In this document: piece by piece, positions 23,836 through 32,171 of the stretch
Layout of the letters: the number at the start of each line of letters is the position of its first letter
Position numbering within the stretch: the stretch's first letter is position 1
DNA from: JALYJG01 sp033763555
Lineage (GTDB): Bacteria; Pseudomonadota; Alphaproteobacteria; UBA9219
Direction: 5' to 3'
Length of the DNA: 64,000 nucleotides
NCBI GenBank assembly: GCA_033763555.1
Contig: JANRKK010000004.1
Location: 1 to 64,000, forward strand
The notes under the pieces: model-generated
What the model saw: only the letters and a program-made list of their open reading frames with translations
Databases searched by the model: none
What the model was told of the DNA's origin: nothing
Program-made: the position numbers and the translations under genes

Positions 23836-24162
23836 ATGTCAGGACACACAGTCAATCTATCGCGGTTCGTGGTCGTAATGACCCTGCTCTCGATATTGGG
23901 CGTAGGCTCAACTGCGTACGCTGGCAGCTGTGCACAAGACTCGTTGGGGGTGACTTACTGTGCCCCGCCTGGAGGAGGGGCATTACAGAATTCTTTGGGT
24001 TCAGTCGTTTGCGGCCCTGGAGAATGTGTGCAGACAAGCCTGGGTTATGCAGTGTGTTCGTCGCAATCGGGAGGAGGGGCAACAATTAGTGCTGCTGGAG
24101 TTGCTACCTGCGTGGGCGGATGTATTCCCGCCAGTCCTTCATATTGCCAACATCCTCGGTGA
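23836..24162 (+). CDS. Small exported Cys-rich repeat protein
   Basis: This 108-aa protein has a signal peptide (LSRFVVVMTLLSILGVGSTAYA, cleavage after AYA likely). The mature part is made of imperfect repeats with the pattern SLGxxxC followed by Gly-rich linkers: DSLGVTYC, NSLGSVVC, TSLGYAVC and a diverged SAAGVATC. It is rich in cysteine and probably forms disulfides in the periplasm or outside. The start at 23836 is preferred because GGGGAG lies six bases before it. It begins a run of four tightly spaced genes. I do not recognise the family. Confidence 0.6.
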   Translation: MSGHTVNLSRFVVVMTLLSILGVGSTAYAGSCAQDSLGVTYCAPPGGGALQNSLGSVVCGPGECVQTSLGYAVCSSQSGGGATISAAGVATCVGGCIPASPSYCQHPR

Positions 24163-24169
24163 GGATACC

Positions 24170-24511
24170 ATGTCTTTTACAAACGACGGTCTTACAAAGC
24201 TATATATCGGTTCGTTATGGGTTGTCATTGTTTTGGTATTTTTCACTGTGCAGCCAGCTATCAGTTACGCAGAAAATACATCTCAACAAAACTGTTTTGA
24301 TACTCTTCTCATGCAGAATTTGGCAAATGTTCCCGGCGGTGGAACAGCGCTTCTCAAGATGAAGCAAGAGCGCGATCAGAAAATAGGGCAAGTCATGCAA
24401 ATGATTGAAAGCGGCCATATTAACGAGGCCCGTTATATGTCACGTCAATGGTGCCTAAACATTCCAGATGAAATGTTCAAAAGACATCGGCCTTCAGTGA
24501 ACCAGCCCTAA
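24170..24511 (+). CDS. Hypothetical exported protein
   Basis: This 113-aa protein has a hydrophobic N-terminal segment (LYIGSLWVVIVLVFFTVQP) likely to be a signal peptide ending near AISYA. The rest is a helical domain with ANVPGGGTALLKMKQERDQK and two cysteines (NCFDTLL and RQWCLNIP). The start follows GAGGATACC, seven bases after the previous stop codon. It lies in a run of small envelope genes. No family recognised. Confidence 0.6.
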   Translation: MSFTNDGLTKLYIGSLWVVIVLVFFTVQPAISYAENTSQQNCFDTLLMQNLANVPGGGTALLKMKQERDQKIGQVMQMIESGHINEARYMSRQWCLNIPDEMFKRHRPSVNQP

Positions 24512-24524
24512 TATGGAGTATGAA

Positions 24525-24863
24525 ATGAGGATGTCTCGAACAACTTTTCGGCTGACATATTTGAAAGCAATGGCAGCAAAGGCTCCTGCAATGTTGCGCG
24601 AACTGCGAGAAAAAGGAACTCTGGAAGAAGCGCTTACGGAGGCAACAGATCAGGCCCAAGTGATATTTGACGATGTGGTGCATAATTTGGAAGCCCAGCA
24701 TGGCCCCGGCAACCAGGCCTATGACGGCATGGCTATGGAAGTGGTTTACAACCAGATGCTGGAATTTCCGTTAGGCAATTCATCTGAAAGCGAGAAGGAA
24801 TTTATCCCAATGGATATGGTTGAGCACATCCTTTGGCGTCACCACTCGAAGAGGGAGGGCTAG
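24525..24863 (+). CDS. Hypothetical small soluble protein
   Basis: This 112-aa protein is predicted to be cytoplasmic and helical, with MAAKAPAMLRELREKGTLEE and MAMEVVYNQMLEFPLG. The ATG at 24525 is preferred to one at 24513 because a GGAG ribosome site lies six bases upstream. Its stop codon is two bases before the lipoprotein start that follows, so it belongs to the same transcription unit. No family recognised. Confidence 0.6.
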   Translation: MRMSRTTFRLTYLKAMAAKAPAMLRELREKGTLEEALTEATDQAQVIFDDVVHNLEAQHGPGNQAYDGMAMEVVYNQMLEFPLGNSSESEKEFIPMDMVEHILWRHHSKREG

Positions 24864-24865
24864 CC

Positions 24866-25393
24866 ATGCTTCATCCAAAGACAAGTCTTGTGAAAATGGC
24901 TTCACTGTCCGTGATCGTCCTATGTGGTCTTGCCGGATGTGCTGGCGGAGTTCCTGCGGACGCCATTCAGACAAAGCTGGCCTCTACGCCGCCCGTATCG
25001 GGCAAGAGCCGCCTTGTGATCTACCGCGATACGGATATGACCTACATGGGCGTAACGGCACGGGTTGAGGTGAACGGCCAGAAGGTTGCCGAACTGTGGC
25101 GCGGGGATGCCTATGCCACCAATGTCGCTCCTGGCCCCGTCACCATCGCAGCCGATGCTTGGTCGTCGCCAGGGCGCTATTCCATCACTCTCAAAGCCTT
25201 GCCGGACATGGACTATACGCTGGAGATCTCCCCGCGTGGGCCTTTGGCTTCGGGGGTGCTTCTGGGCGTTGGCGGCATGGCCCTCGATAGCGCCGTGAAT
25301 GAAAACTCAGGCTCTTTCCAGATCGCTATCAAGGATGTTCAGAAGGCAACGACAGCGGGAAATAAAAAAGTGGATGGTGGCAGGAAAGAATAG
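24866..25393 (+). CDS. Lipoprotein with DUF2846-like domain
   Basis: This 175-aa protein has a lipoprotein signal with lipobox LAGC (SVIVLCGLAGCAGG). The mature part contains RLVIYRDTDMTYMGVTARVE and a GPVTIAADAWSSPGRYSITL stretch, the beta-sandwich pattern seen in DUF2846-type lipoproteins. A hydrophobic Gly-rich segment near residue 145 (LASGVLLGVGGMALDSAV) is consistent. The start follows a GAGGGAGGGC ribosome site; an upstream in-frame ATG would overlap the previous gene. It closes a four-gene run of small envelope proteins. The domain call is tentative. Confidence 0.65.
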   Translation: MLHPKTSLVKMASLSVIVLCGLAGCAGGVPADAIQTKLASTPPVSGKSRLVIYRDTDMTYMGVTARVEVNGQKVAELWRGDAYATNVAPGPVTIAADAWSSPGRYSITLKALPDMDYTLEISPRGPLASGVLLGVGGMALDSAVNENSGSFQIAIKDVQKATTAGNKKVDGGRKE

Positions 25394-25570
25394 CAGGTGA
25401 TTTAAGAACTCAGCTGCTGCGCTTGACCTTCAGTAGCTGATTCTTGTCATAGCTTTTGCACTTTGAATTATTTGGTTTCAGTTAGAATTTTTTGTGGATT
25501 TTCATAGGCTTCGATCATGCCATTGCACCAAAGAGCTAACCTTGTTGTGTGATAGAGGAAAAAAGCCATA

Positions 25571-26872
25571 ATGAAACCTCATCGGAGGCGGCAAGTGTTT
25601 AACATTAAATTCGAGATTGATGGAAAGAGGGTCGATCCGAATAATTCAGGGGCCATTGAGGAAGCGCTTTCTAACGCGGCGTTCAAGAATGTCGGAAAGC
25701 AAATACATGATCGTTTGGCAACCGTGCGTGACCCAGAGACAGGCAGGTTTGCAGTTGTATCTGTTGAGGGAACATCTTTGGAAAATATGAGGATAGCCGT
25801 GGAAGGCTCTCAGGCTGTCGTTGATCTTGTTATAGAGCGGGTTAGAGAACTGGGCATGACAGCAGATAGCGTAATCCGTTCACATATCCGTAAAGGAGAT
25901 CGGCCAATTTATGTTTTTTTATCTCATGCCAATGCTGATTCAGATACGGCAATAGAGATTGCCAAAACCTTTAATGCAAAAGGCATAGAAGTTTTTCTTG
26001 ATAAGTGGGACATACGTGCGGGCGATAGTATCCCCGAAAAAATAAACGATGCACTGAATCAGGCAACGCATTTTGTTGTTCTCTTGACGCCTAAAAGTCA
26101 GGCTCGCGAGTGGGTTAAAGCAGAAATGGATGCCGGGCTTATGTTACGTATTGAAGGCAGATGTCAGTTCATTGCATTGCGTCAGAATATGCCTGCCACA
26201 AACCTTCCTCCATTAGTCAGGTCATGGAACAGCCCTTCACTTGACGATTTTGAAACAGACATCGCTCAGCTTGTTTCTGATATACTTGGAATTTCAAGAC
26301 GCCCTCCATTGGGGCCGCTTCCAACGCCACTCGCCGTTCCTAGAAGTCAATCTCTCCTTCTTTCTCCAGCAGCCATGATGATCGCAAGGACCTATATTCA
26401 GCGTTCAGAAACGGGTAGGTTGGCAGACCCGCAAATAGAGCTAGAGGAGTTGGTGAAAGAATCTGGACTGACGGATGAGGATTTGATTGATGCCATCGAT
26501 GAATTGAGCGGCAAAGGCTATGTCAAAACTCTTAAAGCCTTGGGAAGGTTCCGGTTGGGATGTGCCGCATTGGTTGTGCAACCCGCTCTCTTCTCTGAAC
26601 TTGACCACCTCATTATGCAATGGAACCCCGCGGAAGATGCCCAGCTTATTGCTGCCGATATGGTAAACGAAGTGATCGATGGCAATGTACAAAAAGCCGC
26701 CGAGCATTATCATTGGTCAGCCCGAAGGATAAATCCTGCAATCACGTACCTTATTCGACGCCGCCTTATCCAAGCAAGCAATGAAGCGCCGGGTGGTACG
26801 CCCTGGTGCGCTCATTGGATTACGGCAATCCCAGAGACCCGCCGATTCGTTAAAGCAAAGTCAGGTATTTGA
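25571..26872 (+). CDS. TIR-domain protein with C-terminal winged-helix region
   Basis: This 433-aa protein has an unrecognised N-terminal region (1-110), a TIR domain (about 112-250) and a C-terminal helical part (about 265-433) with winged-helix-like segments. TIR landmarks are YVFLSHANADSD (114-125), FLDKWDIRAGDSIPEKI (142-158) and REWVKAEMDAGL (179-190), in which E185 aligns with the catalytic glutamate of NAD-cleaving TIR domains. Bacterial TIR proteins often deplete NAD as an abortive response to phage. It stands alone with its own ribosome site region, among accessory genes of the island. Which signal triggers it cannot be told. Confidence 0.85.
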   Translation: MKPHRRRQVFNIKFEIDGKRVDPNNSGAIEEALSNAAFKNVGKQIHDRLATVRDPETGRFAVVSVEGTSLENMRIAVEGSQAVVDLVIERVRELGMTADSVIRSHIRKGDRPIYVFLSHANADSDTAIEIAKTFNAKGIEVFLDKWDIRAGDSIPEKINDALNQATHFVVLLTPKSQAREWVKAEMDAGLMLRIEGRCQFIALRQNMPATNLPPLVRSWNSPSLDDFETDIAQLVSDILGISRRPPLGPLPTPLAVPRSQSLLLSPAAMMIARTYIQRSETGRLADPQIELEELVKESGLTDEDLIDAIDELSGKGYVKTLKALGRFRLGCAALVVQPALFSELDHLIMQWNPAEDAQLIAADMVNEVIDGNVQKAAEHYHWSARRINPAITYLIRRRLIQASNEAPGGTPWCAHWITAIPETRRFVKAKSGI

Positions 26873-27003
26873 TAAAGAGATTTGCTGCAAACAGTGAAAC
26901 AAAAGTAACCAGTGCCATCATGTCTTATTGATAGTGGTTGGTTCGCCTGAATTCGAGAAGGCCTCAGCCAGGTATGAAAGACCAGTCTAGTTTTAAGGCT
27001 TCC

Positions 27004-27966
27004 TTAAGGCCGCACGACATGCTTGGCTGTCCTGCATGAAACTGAAACTGTGCCAGAAGGTCTTGCACTTTCCCCCGACAAAGAACCCAGCAACCCCTCC
27101 AATCTGGCGGCAGCAAGATGCTCCTCAAACAGGCGGCGGGCTTCTCGAAACGAGGTGCGCTTGTCCATATTCCGGAAAAACTCATCGTTTCTTACAATAA
27201 CCGGCAAAGCAAATTTCAACGGTTCCGGAAGACCGGAAAGGTCTATTCTTGCTTCATATAATCTTCCCTTATATTCGCTTGTGAGAAAGCCGGTATTAAC
27301 GGCGTTTAAAATAATTTCTGCCAATGCCGGAACCGACGTCACATAAAATCTGTTAAAATCCTTTGCGCGGTTGACGTTCGGATCATCAACACTGGATTCA
27401 AATCTTGCAAGCAGTTCACGTGAAGGATTGCGCAACTCTTCACAATTATAGGGAGGGTTACGGATAAAGTTTCTGACATAATCCGATTGAGACCCTTGCT
27501 GTACGTTATCAACGACAACATCGGCCAATAGCCGATCCTTCCTTCCCGTCATTTCCTGTCCGGCAAGGCAAAAAACCTGAACGAGCGGCGCTGCCATAAG
27601 GATTTGCATGAAAACACCCTTTGGCCGCTGCTCGCCTTCTCGCTCTTTTCTTCGCAAGGCCGCACCATGTTCGACATACGTGCCGTATTCCTGATTTTGA
27701 ATGCCGTTCTGTGTGATGGCTATCTGGTCTTTGCCGTGCAGAAAAATGGCGGAAGTCGAGATTAACTGCGGCCCGGATTCCGGAATTGCTTTCCAAATTC
27801 CCCAGAAAAGTCCCGCGTGAACGGATTCTTCCACTTTCTCATACAGACGCGCATAGACCTGTGGTGACCTTCCGGCAGCATTTAGAAAGTCAAAAACCTC
27901 ATCCACTCCTTCCCTGGTCGGAGAAGCGAATTTGCCTATGTAACCGTCATAAATCAGCGTCTGCAT
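27004..27966 (-). CDS. Hypothetical protein, partner of an XRE regulator
   Basis: I do not recognise this 320-aa protein. It begins MQTLIYDGYIGKFASPTREG and contains FMQILMAAPLVQVFCLAGQE and KFALPVIVRNDEFFRNMDKR. It has no signal peptide or membrane segment. The ATG follows AAAGGATAGTCC. It lies 44 bp after an XRE regulator on the same strand, and the pair resembles a regulator-effector or antitoxin-toxin arrangement in which the HTH protein is made first. Nothing in its sequence identifies an enzymatic activity. Confidence 0.65.
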   Translation of the reverse strand: MQTLIYDGYIGKFASPTREGVDEVFDFLNAAGRSPQVYARLYEKVEESVHAGLFWGIWKAIPESGPQLISTSAIFLHGKDQIAITQNGIQNQEYGTYVEHGAALRRKEREGEQRPKGVFMQILMAAPLVQVFCLAGQEMTGRKDRLLADVVVDNVQQGSQSDYVRNFIRNPPYNCEELRNPSRELLARFESSVDDPNVNRAKDFNRFYVTSVPALAEIILNAVNTGFLTSEYKGRLYEARIDLSGLPEPLKFALPVIVRNDEFFRNMDKRTSFREARRLFEEHLAAARLEGLLGSLSGESARPSGTVSVSCRTAKHVVRP

Positions 27967-28010
27967 GGACTATCCTTTATTCATATCTTTATCGTGTTCC
28001 GGCCCAAACG

Positions 28011-28685
28011 TTATTCGAATGGTTTTGCCATTTGCCACAAAGCGTTAAAAATTTCCCGGTATGCCTGGGCGACTACAGTCGACGAAATAACGACAATCTC
28101 CGGCACTGTTCCCGTCAGCATTAAAATAGCCAGCTTATCTCCATAGACATAGAAGGGCACGTTAGCAGTATCCTGACGTGATCTCATTCTGTATTCCCTA
28201 TAACTTCCATGCTGTACTTCTTCCGGTTGCAGGGATGCCGGTTTTTCCTTGAGAAGAATTCGATATTTTAAGTTTTTCAACTCGTTCATTCTGTTGATAT
28301 GAAACGTAAAATAATCTCCCAAATGCCTTATAAAATCCTTGTCATTAACGCTGCTTGCACATACCGGCTCAAGATTTTTGTTTTCTGCCACACTTTCTTT
28401 CACGTACTCATACACATTATCCAAAAATTTCTTAAATCCTTCCACACCCCGATATGTCTGTATATCCCTCGACTTGAAACGCACTCCCTCATTATCGGTG
28501 AATTCAATTCCGGTATCTGTGAAGGCCTTGATTATTTTATCGAGCGTCGCTGGTCTTGGATGTTTGGTATCAAGCTCGATATTCTGAATCGTCATAAGAC
28601 TGACACCGGCTTTCGTGGCCAGATCATCACGATCCCACTCCGCCAACACCCGTGCCGCTCGTATCTGTTTGCCCGTTACAAACAT
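28011..28685 (-). CDS. XRE-family regulator with conserved C-terminal domain
   Basis: This 224-aa protein has an N-terminal XRE helix-turn-helix (RDDLATKAGVSLMTIQNIEL) followed by FTDNEGVRFKSRDI, common in these regulators. Its C-terminal part contains YGDKLAILMLTGTVPEIVVI and VVAQAYREIFNALWQMAKP. The same layout and motifs occur in the 222-aa protein at 29376, so the two are paralogs. A perfect palindrome (28701-28715) sits 16 bp upstream, a likely autoregulatory operator. The C-terminal domain has no function I can name. Confidence 0.85.
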   Translation of the reverse strand: MFVTGKQIRAARVLAEWDRDDLATKAGVSLMTIQNIELDTKHPRPATLDKIIKAFTDTGIEFTDNEGVRFKSRDIQTYRGVEGFKKFLDNVYEYVKESVAENKNLEPVCASSVNDKDFIRHLGDYFTFHINRMNELKNLKYRILLKEKPASLQPEEVQHGSYREYRMRSRQDTANVPFYVYGDKLAILMLTGTVPEIVVISSTVVAQAYREIFNALWQMAKPFE

Positions 28686-28700
28686 TTTTTAGCTTTCAAA

Positions 28701-28715
28701 ATTACTTTCAGTAAT
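28701..28715. promoter_or_regulatory. Palindrome upstream of XRE gene (possible operator)
   Basis: ATTACTTTCAGTAAT is a perfect 6-3-6 palindrome 16 bp before the XRE start codon. The surrounding 28686-28979 is a 294-bp AT-rich region without genes that separates divergent units and contains further TAAT/ATTA-rich stretches; it probably holds promoters in both directions. Confidence 0.45.
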
Positions 28716-28979
28716 GATAAAGATAATTTTCTAGTTTGCAATAACCATATTGATACCAAATAAAGGTAATTAGCTATCGTTAAATAAAAGCGCCTGTCCA
28801 TTGAATTGTCCTGCATCCACAAAATCAAACTGAAAAATCCATTTCTATATAGTAATTATTATCATTACTTATAGTTATTTTTTCAATCATTTTAGTGTTG
28901 ATTGGAGGCGCATCCGCCCTGTATGTTGCACCAAATAGCGGTAGTCATTCGTTCGAAATTATAAAAACGGAGACATTTG

Positions 28980-29171
28980 ATGTTGGCAGCCCATCAATGG
29001 ATCGATTTTGACACATTCGTTTCCCGTCACGGCGAACATGCCGCCCTGGGCCTTCTGGAAAATATCGAACGCTGCGAAGGCATTCGTCACAGCGAGCCCT
29101 GTGAGCTCGAGACACGCTGGAATGCCATCATGAACCATGCCCTGCCTCACCGGCAGATGATAGCAGCGTAA
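28980..29171 (+). CDS. Small hypothetical protein (paralog pair, first)
   Basis: This 63-aa protein starts at the ATG after a CGGAGA ribosome site. Its core FDTFVSRHGEHAALGLLENI resembles YQDLVARYGNSLAFDLLLTI of the next gene, so the two are diverged duplicates. Both are short, soluble and helical. They sit directly upstream of the second XRE regulator and are likely co-transcribed with it. No family recognised. Confidence 0.6.
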   Translation: MLAAHQWIDFDTFVSRHGEHAALGLLENIERCEGIRHSEPCELETRWNAIMNHALPHRQMIAA

Positions 29172-29182
29172 GGGACAACCCG

Positions 29183-29374
29183 ATGGGCATGACCTACCAG
29201 GATCTTGTCGCGCGTTACGGCAACTCTCTGGCCTTTGATCTTCTGCTGACCATCGAGAAACTGGCCCGGGTCAAGCTGGATATTCATCAACATGATGAAG
29301 ATGTCCGGCTTCAAAAAGCCCTTGATGCTCTTAACAGGATTAATTTCGCAAACAATATTGAAAGCGCGGCCTGA
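29183..29374 (+). CDS. Small hypothetical protein (paralog pair, second)
   Basis: This 63-aa protein resembles its upstream neighbour over the segment YQDLVARYGNSLAFDLLLTIE, with conserved R, G, A and LLxxIE positions. It ends one base before the start of the XRE regulator, so the two are coupled. It has no signal peptide or membrane segment. Function unknown; small partners of XRE genes can be antitoxin-like or regulatory, but nothing here proves it. Confidence 0.6.
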   Translation: MGMTYQDLVARYGNSLAFDLLLTIEKLARVKLDIHQHDEDVRLQKALDALNRINFANNIESAA

Positions 29375-29375
29375 C

Positions 29376-30044
29376 ATGTACCGCATTCGTCCCGAACAGA
29401 TCAAGGCGGCGCGCGCCCTGCTCGACTGGTCGCAGGGCGATCTGGCCAAAGCCACGGGTCTCTCGATCACGACTATTCGCAACATCGAATCCGGCGACAT
29501 GTCCCCGCGCAGCGCCACCGCCCAAGTTATTTTTCAGATCATTGAAAGTGTCGGCATCGAATTCACGGAAGGCGAAGGCGTCCGGAAACGCAATGACGAG
29601 ATTCGTGTTCTTCAGGGCCCTAACAGCTGCGAAGCCTTTTATGACGACCTGTTTCAGACCGTCCGTAAGAACTCCGGCGACATCGCCATGATGATCAAGT
29701 CGCAGGATATGCTGGCGGAATTCCTTGGTTTTACCCAGATGCAGGAACTGGCAGACATGGCGCATATCAAATGCCTGTTGTCGCAGATGCCGCCTGCAGC
29801 GTTTACTATTCCATCCATCCCTTTCCGGATTACGGCAAAGCACAATATCAGCCCGACGCCCTGCGTCATCTATGGCGATAAATATGCGCTGGTCATTCTG
29901 GACGGCATCACCGCGCCGCGTTTTGTTGTATTCAAATCGACAACTGCCGCGCAATCCTACCGCGATCATTTTCTGGCGCTGTGGGAAGGTGCGTCACCTG
30001 TTTTGTTTCCCGTCGGTGAGCAATCCCGCCGTATCAAGGCCTGA
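29376..30044 (+). CDS. XRE-family regulator, paralog of 28011-28685
   Basis: This 222-aa protein starts MYRIRPEQIKAARALLDWSQ and carries an XRE helix-turn-helix (GDLAKATGLSITTIRNIESG). The part after the HTH, FTEGEGVRKRNDEIRVL, and the C-terminal YGDKYALVILDGITAPRFVV and AAQSYRDHFLALWEGASP match the regulator on the opposite strand at 28011-28685. The start at 29376 is taken because it lies one base after the previous stop; an upstream frame start would cover the small gene. The two divergent paralogs may cross-regulate. Confidence 0.85.
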   Translation: MYRIRPEQIKAARALLDWSQGDLAKATGLSITTIRNIESGDMSPRSATAQVIFQIIESVGIEFTEGEGVRKRNDEIRVLQGPNSCEAFYDDLFQTVRKNSGDIAMMIKSQDMLAEFLGFTQMQELADMAHIKCLLSQMPPAAFTIPSIPFRITAKHNISPTPCVIYGDKYALVILDGITAPRFVVFKSTTAAQSYRDHFLALWEGASPVLFPVGEQSRRIKA

Positions 30045-30247
30045 CCTTCTCATTTCCTGCCGACAGAAGTAACGCGGAAGTTGCAGTGTTTGCCTTGCAT
30101 CAACATTGGCCTGTTGACCTGCCAAAAACATCCAATTCCATAATCTAAAATCAGCAAATTTTCTTCGTCTGGAGAAAAACGTCATTCTCCTTGGCGAAAA
30201 CATCCAAATTCAGCCGTTGTTTTTGACCCTATATTCCCGGCATCTGG

Positions 30248-30268
30248 CCTCGCGGACAAATCGCGAGG
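30248..30268 (+). promoter_or_regulatory. Hairpin covering the ribosome site of the next gene
   Basis: CCTCGCG (30248-30254) and CGCGAGG (30262-30268) form a perfect 7-bp stem with a 7-nt loop, six bases before the ATG at 30275. The GAGG that would bind the ribosome lies in the 3' arm, so the fold could hold translation down. It could also be a remnant of an upstream terminator, but no T-run follows. Confidence 0.4.
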
Positions 30269-30274
30269 CTTTGA

Positions 30275-30637
30275 ATGATCCCGGACAATTTCAGGCTCCT
30301 GTGCCACGCCCTCGGATTCACCGCCGTGGTGATGAAGGGCGATGTTTCGCAAAAAGATGGCGCGGCAAGGGCCACCCGCCTCGCCGGAATGATCGAGGAA
30401 TTCTGCCGTGCGACCCTGCCTGAGGTTTTCTCTGAAAGCGGCGAAACTTCAAACCCAGGCGGCAAATTCCCGCTCGTCCAACGCATGGCCTCAACCATCG
30501 TCGAACTCTATCAAACGCAGGGCGATTGTTCGCCGCGCGATCTTCTCGGACGCGGCTTTACCCGTGACGATATCAGCCGTTACTGGCCGCTGGCCAAGGC
30601 CCTGGCTTTCGTCGAGATGAACATTCTGGATTCGTAA
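30275..30637 (+). CDS. Hypothetical soluble protein
   Basis: This 120-aa protein begins MIPDNFRLLCHALGFTAVVM and contains LVQRMASTIVELYQTQGDCS and LLGRGFTRDDISRYWPLAKA, a helical pattern that could be a DNA-binding or adaptor fold. No family recognised. It is followed after 15 bp by another small gene in the same direction. Its ribosome site lies in a hairpin (30248-30268). Confidence 0.6.
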   Translation: MIPDNFRLLCHALGFTAVVMKGDVSQKDGAARATRLAGMIEEFCRATLPEVFSESGETSNPGGKFPLVQRMASTIVELYQTQGDCSPRDLLGRGFTRDDISRYWPLAKALAFVEMNILDS

Positions 30638-30652
30638 TTGGAGCAAAAGATA

Positions 30653-31012
30653 ATGCCGAAACCGGCCAAAAATCCCAAACTCGAAAAACTTCCCGGCAAG
30701 GAGTCCATCTATCTGCTGATGCCGTGGTCGTGCAATCACCATCCCGACTATTCGGAGATCGTGGCCCATATTCCCGCGACCGGCGAATGGGAAGTGATCG
30801 CCGAAATCCATGACGCGGCGGGCATTGATGCCGAGCATCTGGCCGGGTTCATTGCCCGCGCCGCCAACAGCTATGAAAAAAGCCGCGATCTTGTCGCGCA
30901 GATGGTCGATGCCCTCGATCTCTGCCTCGCCTGCAACGGCAAACTTACCTGGGAGGCAGAGCATGAGGCGCAGGTGGTTCTCGAAAGAGCAAAGCAGAAT
31001 AATAGCCCTTAA
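30653..31012 (+). CDS. Hypothetical small protein
   Basis: This 119-aa protein starts MPKPAKNPKLEKLPGKESIY, after GGAGCAAAAGATA. The middle part, SEIVAHIPATGEWEVIAEIH, is beta-rich, and the C-terminal half is helical (FIARAANSYEKSRDLVAQMV). No family recognised. It is probably co-transcribed with the gene before it. The composition turns markedly AT-rich just after its end, where the aminotransferase operon begins. Confidence 0.6.
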   Translation: MPKPAKNPKLEKLPGKESIYLLMPWSCNHHPDYSEIVAHIPATGEWEVIAEIHDAAGIDAEHLAGFIARAANSYEKSRDLVAQMVDALDLCLACNGKLTWEAEHEAQVVLERAKQNNSP

Positions 31013-31110
31013 TATTGTTACTGAGGTGAAATTTGACAAATCTTTCAATTAATAGTCCAAACTCTTATGAGGAAATATTGCTTGTCTCTTTACAGCTATG
31101 GTGAATTTTT

Positions 31111-32166
31111 ATGAAATTTTCTTATCCTCTTTTTTCATACCCTGCGGGGATTGAACGTCCAAATCGTCTGCAAGCATTGGGGAGTCAAGCTGAAGATGAT
31201 CACATAGACCTTAGCCAAAACGTAACTGTTTTAGGAGGCGCGTATTCTTCTTGGTACGATAATTTTTTCTCATATACGGCGGCAACAGATATATCCAAAT
31301 ATCCTTCAATTGGCTGCGCATTGGAATCAATCTCAAACATTTATAAATTACCTGCCGACTGCTTACTGCTCGGGCCCGGTTCTGACTTCGTTTTACAATA
31401 TATAATAGCGAATTACGGAAAAATAGCTCACAACGAAATAGGAGCTTTGCTTTATCCGCACCCTACTTTTGGAATGCTTGAGCTTTATGGGGAAATGCAT
31501 GGCCTTGTTTCGCATGCTCGCCACTACACATTACAAAATAACCAATTTTGTTTGAGTCCTATTGATCCGTCGGTAAGACCCTTCCAAACAATTGCCTACA
31601 CAGCAAATCCCGATAACTTCACTGGTCCAAATGGCGATGTCGTTTATACAGCTGAAACGTATCGTGATTTTGCTTTAAATATCATAGATATTGCTTACAT
31701 GGATTGGTCAAAAGAGCCTATAGACCTCCATGCCGTCGTCACAGAATATCCCAATGTTATTTTGGTCGATACATTCAGCAAAAGATTTTTTGCTCCGGGC
31801 ATTAGGATTGGCGTAGGAATAGCTTCTCCCGACTTAACAAAGGCACTTACAGCATTTCGTTTGGCTTATGAGCTTAGCGCCCACGCTGTTTCATATGCGG
31901 GGTATGTTTCGGATCATCAGGCAGAGGCATCCAAAATACGAGATGATCTGCGTGAAGAGAGCAGTAGAATTTGCTCTGTCATTTCAGCGACTGGACACCA
32001 CACATGGGTAGCTCCCGGCTTTTTCATATCCTATGACGGTCATCTGCCAATGGCTGATCTGAATGCAAGGCCAGTACGCCAGAGAGAATTTACTATTGAT
32101 GGAAAAAGTTTTCACAGATTGGCTATTCCAACATCAGATCTGAAAGTTAACCCCATACCGAGGTGA
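31111..32166 (+). CDS. Class I/II PLP-dependent aminotransferase (HisC-like)
   Basis: This 351-aa protein is a fold-type I aminotransferase. The PLP-binding lysine is K224 in VDTFSKRFFAPGIRIGV, and N166-P167, D193/Y196 and R232 fall at expected positions. The closest shape is HisC-like. It is the first of three overlapping or adjacent AT-rich genes with a radical SAM protein and a GT29-like protein, so it probably makes an amino sugar or amino acid derivative used by the others. The substrate cannot be told. Base composition is much lower in GC than the surrounding genes, a sign of transfer. Confidence 0.85.
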   Translation: MKFSYPLFSYPAGIERPNRLQALGSQAEDDHIDLSQNVTVLGGAYSSWYDNFFSYTAATDISKYPSIGCALESISNIYKLPADCLLLGPGSDFVLQYIIANYGKIAHNEIGALLYPHPTFGMLELYGEMHGLVSHARHYTLQNNQFCLSPIDPSVRPFQTIAYTANPDNFTGPNGDVVYTAETYRDFALNIIDIAYMDWSKEPIDLHAVVTEYPNVILVDTFSKRFFAPGIRIGVGIASPDLTKALTAFRLAYELSAHAVSYAGYVSDHQAEASKIRDDLREESSRICSVISATGHHTWVAPGFFISYDGHLPMADLNARPVRQREFTIDGKSFHRLAIPTSDLKVNPIPR

Positions 32167-32171
32167 ATAAA

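Noticed and set aside
23718..24089. 123-aa open frame overlapping the structured RNA and the Cys-rich gene
   Set aside because: It has an SD-like sequence, but it runs across the hairpins and overlaps a better gene with a signal peptide; no family pattern.
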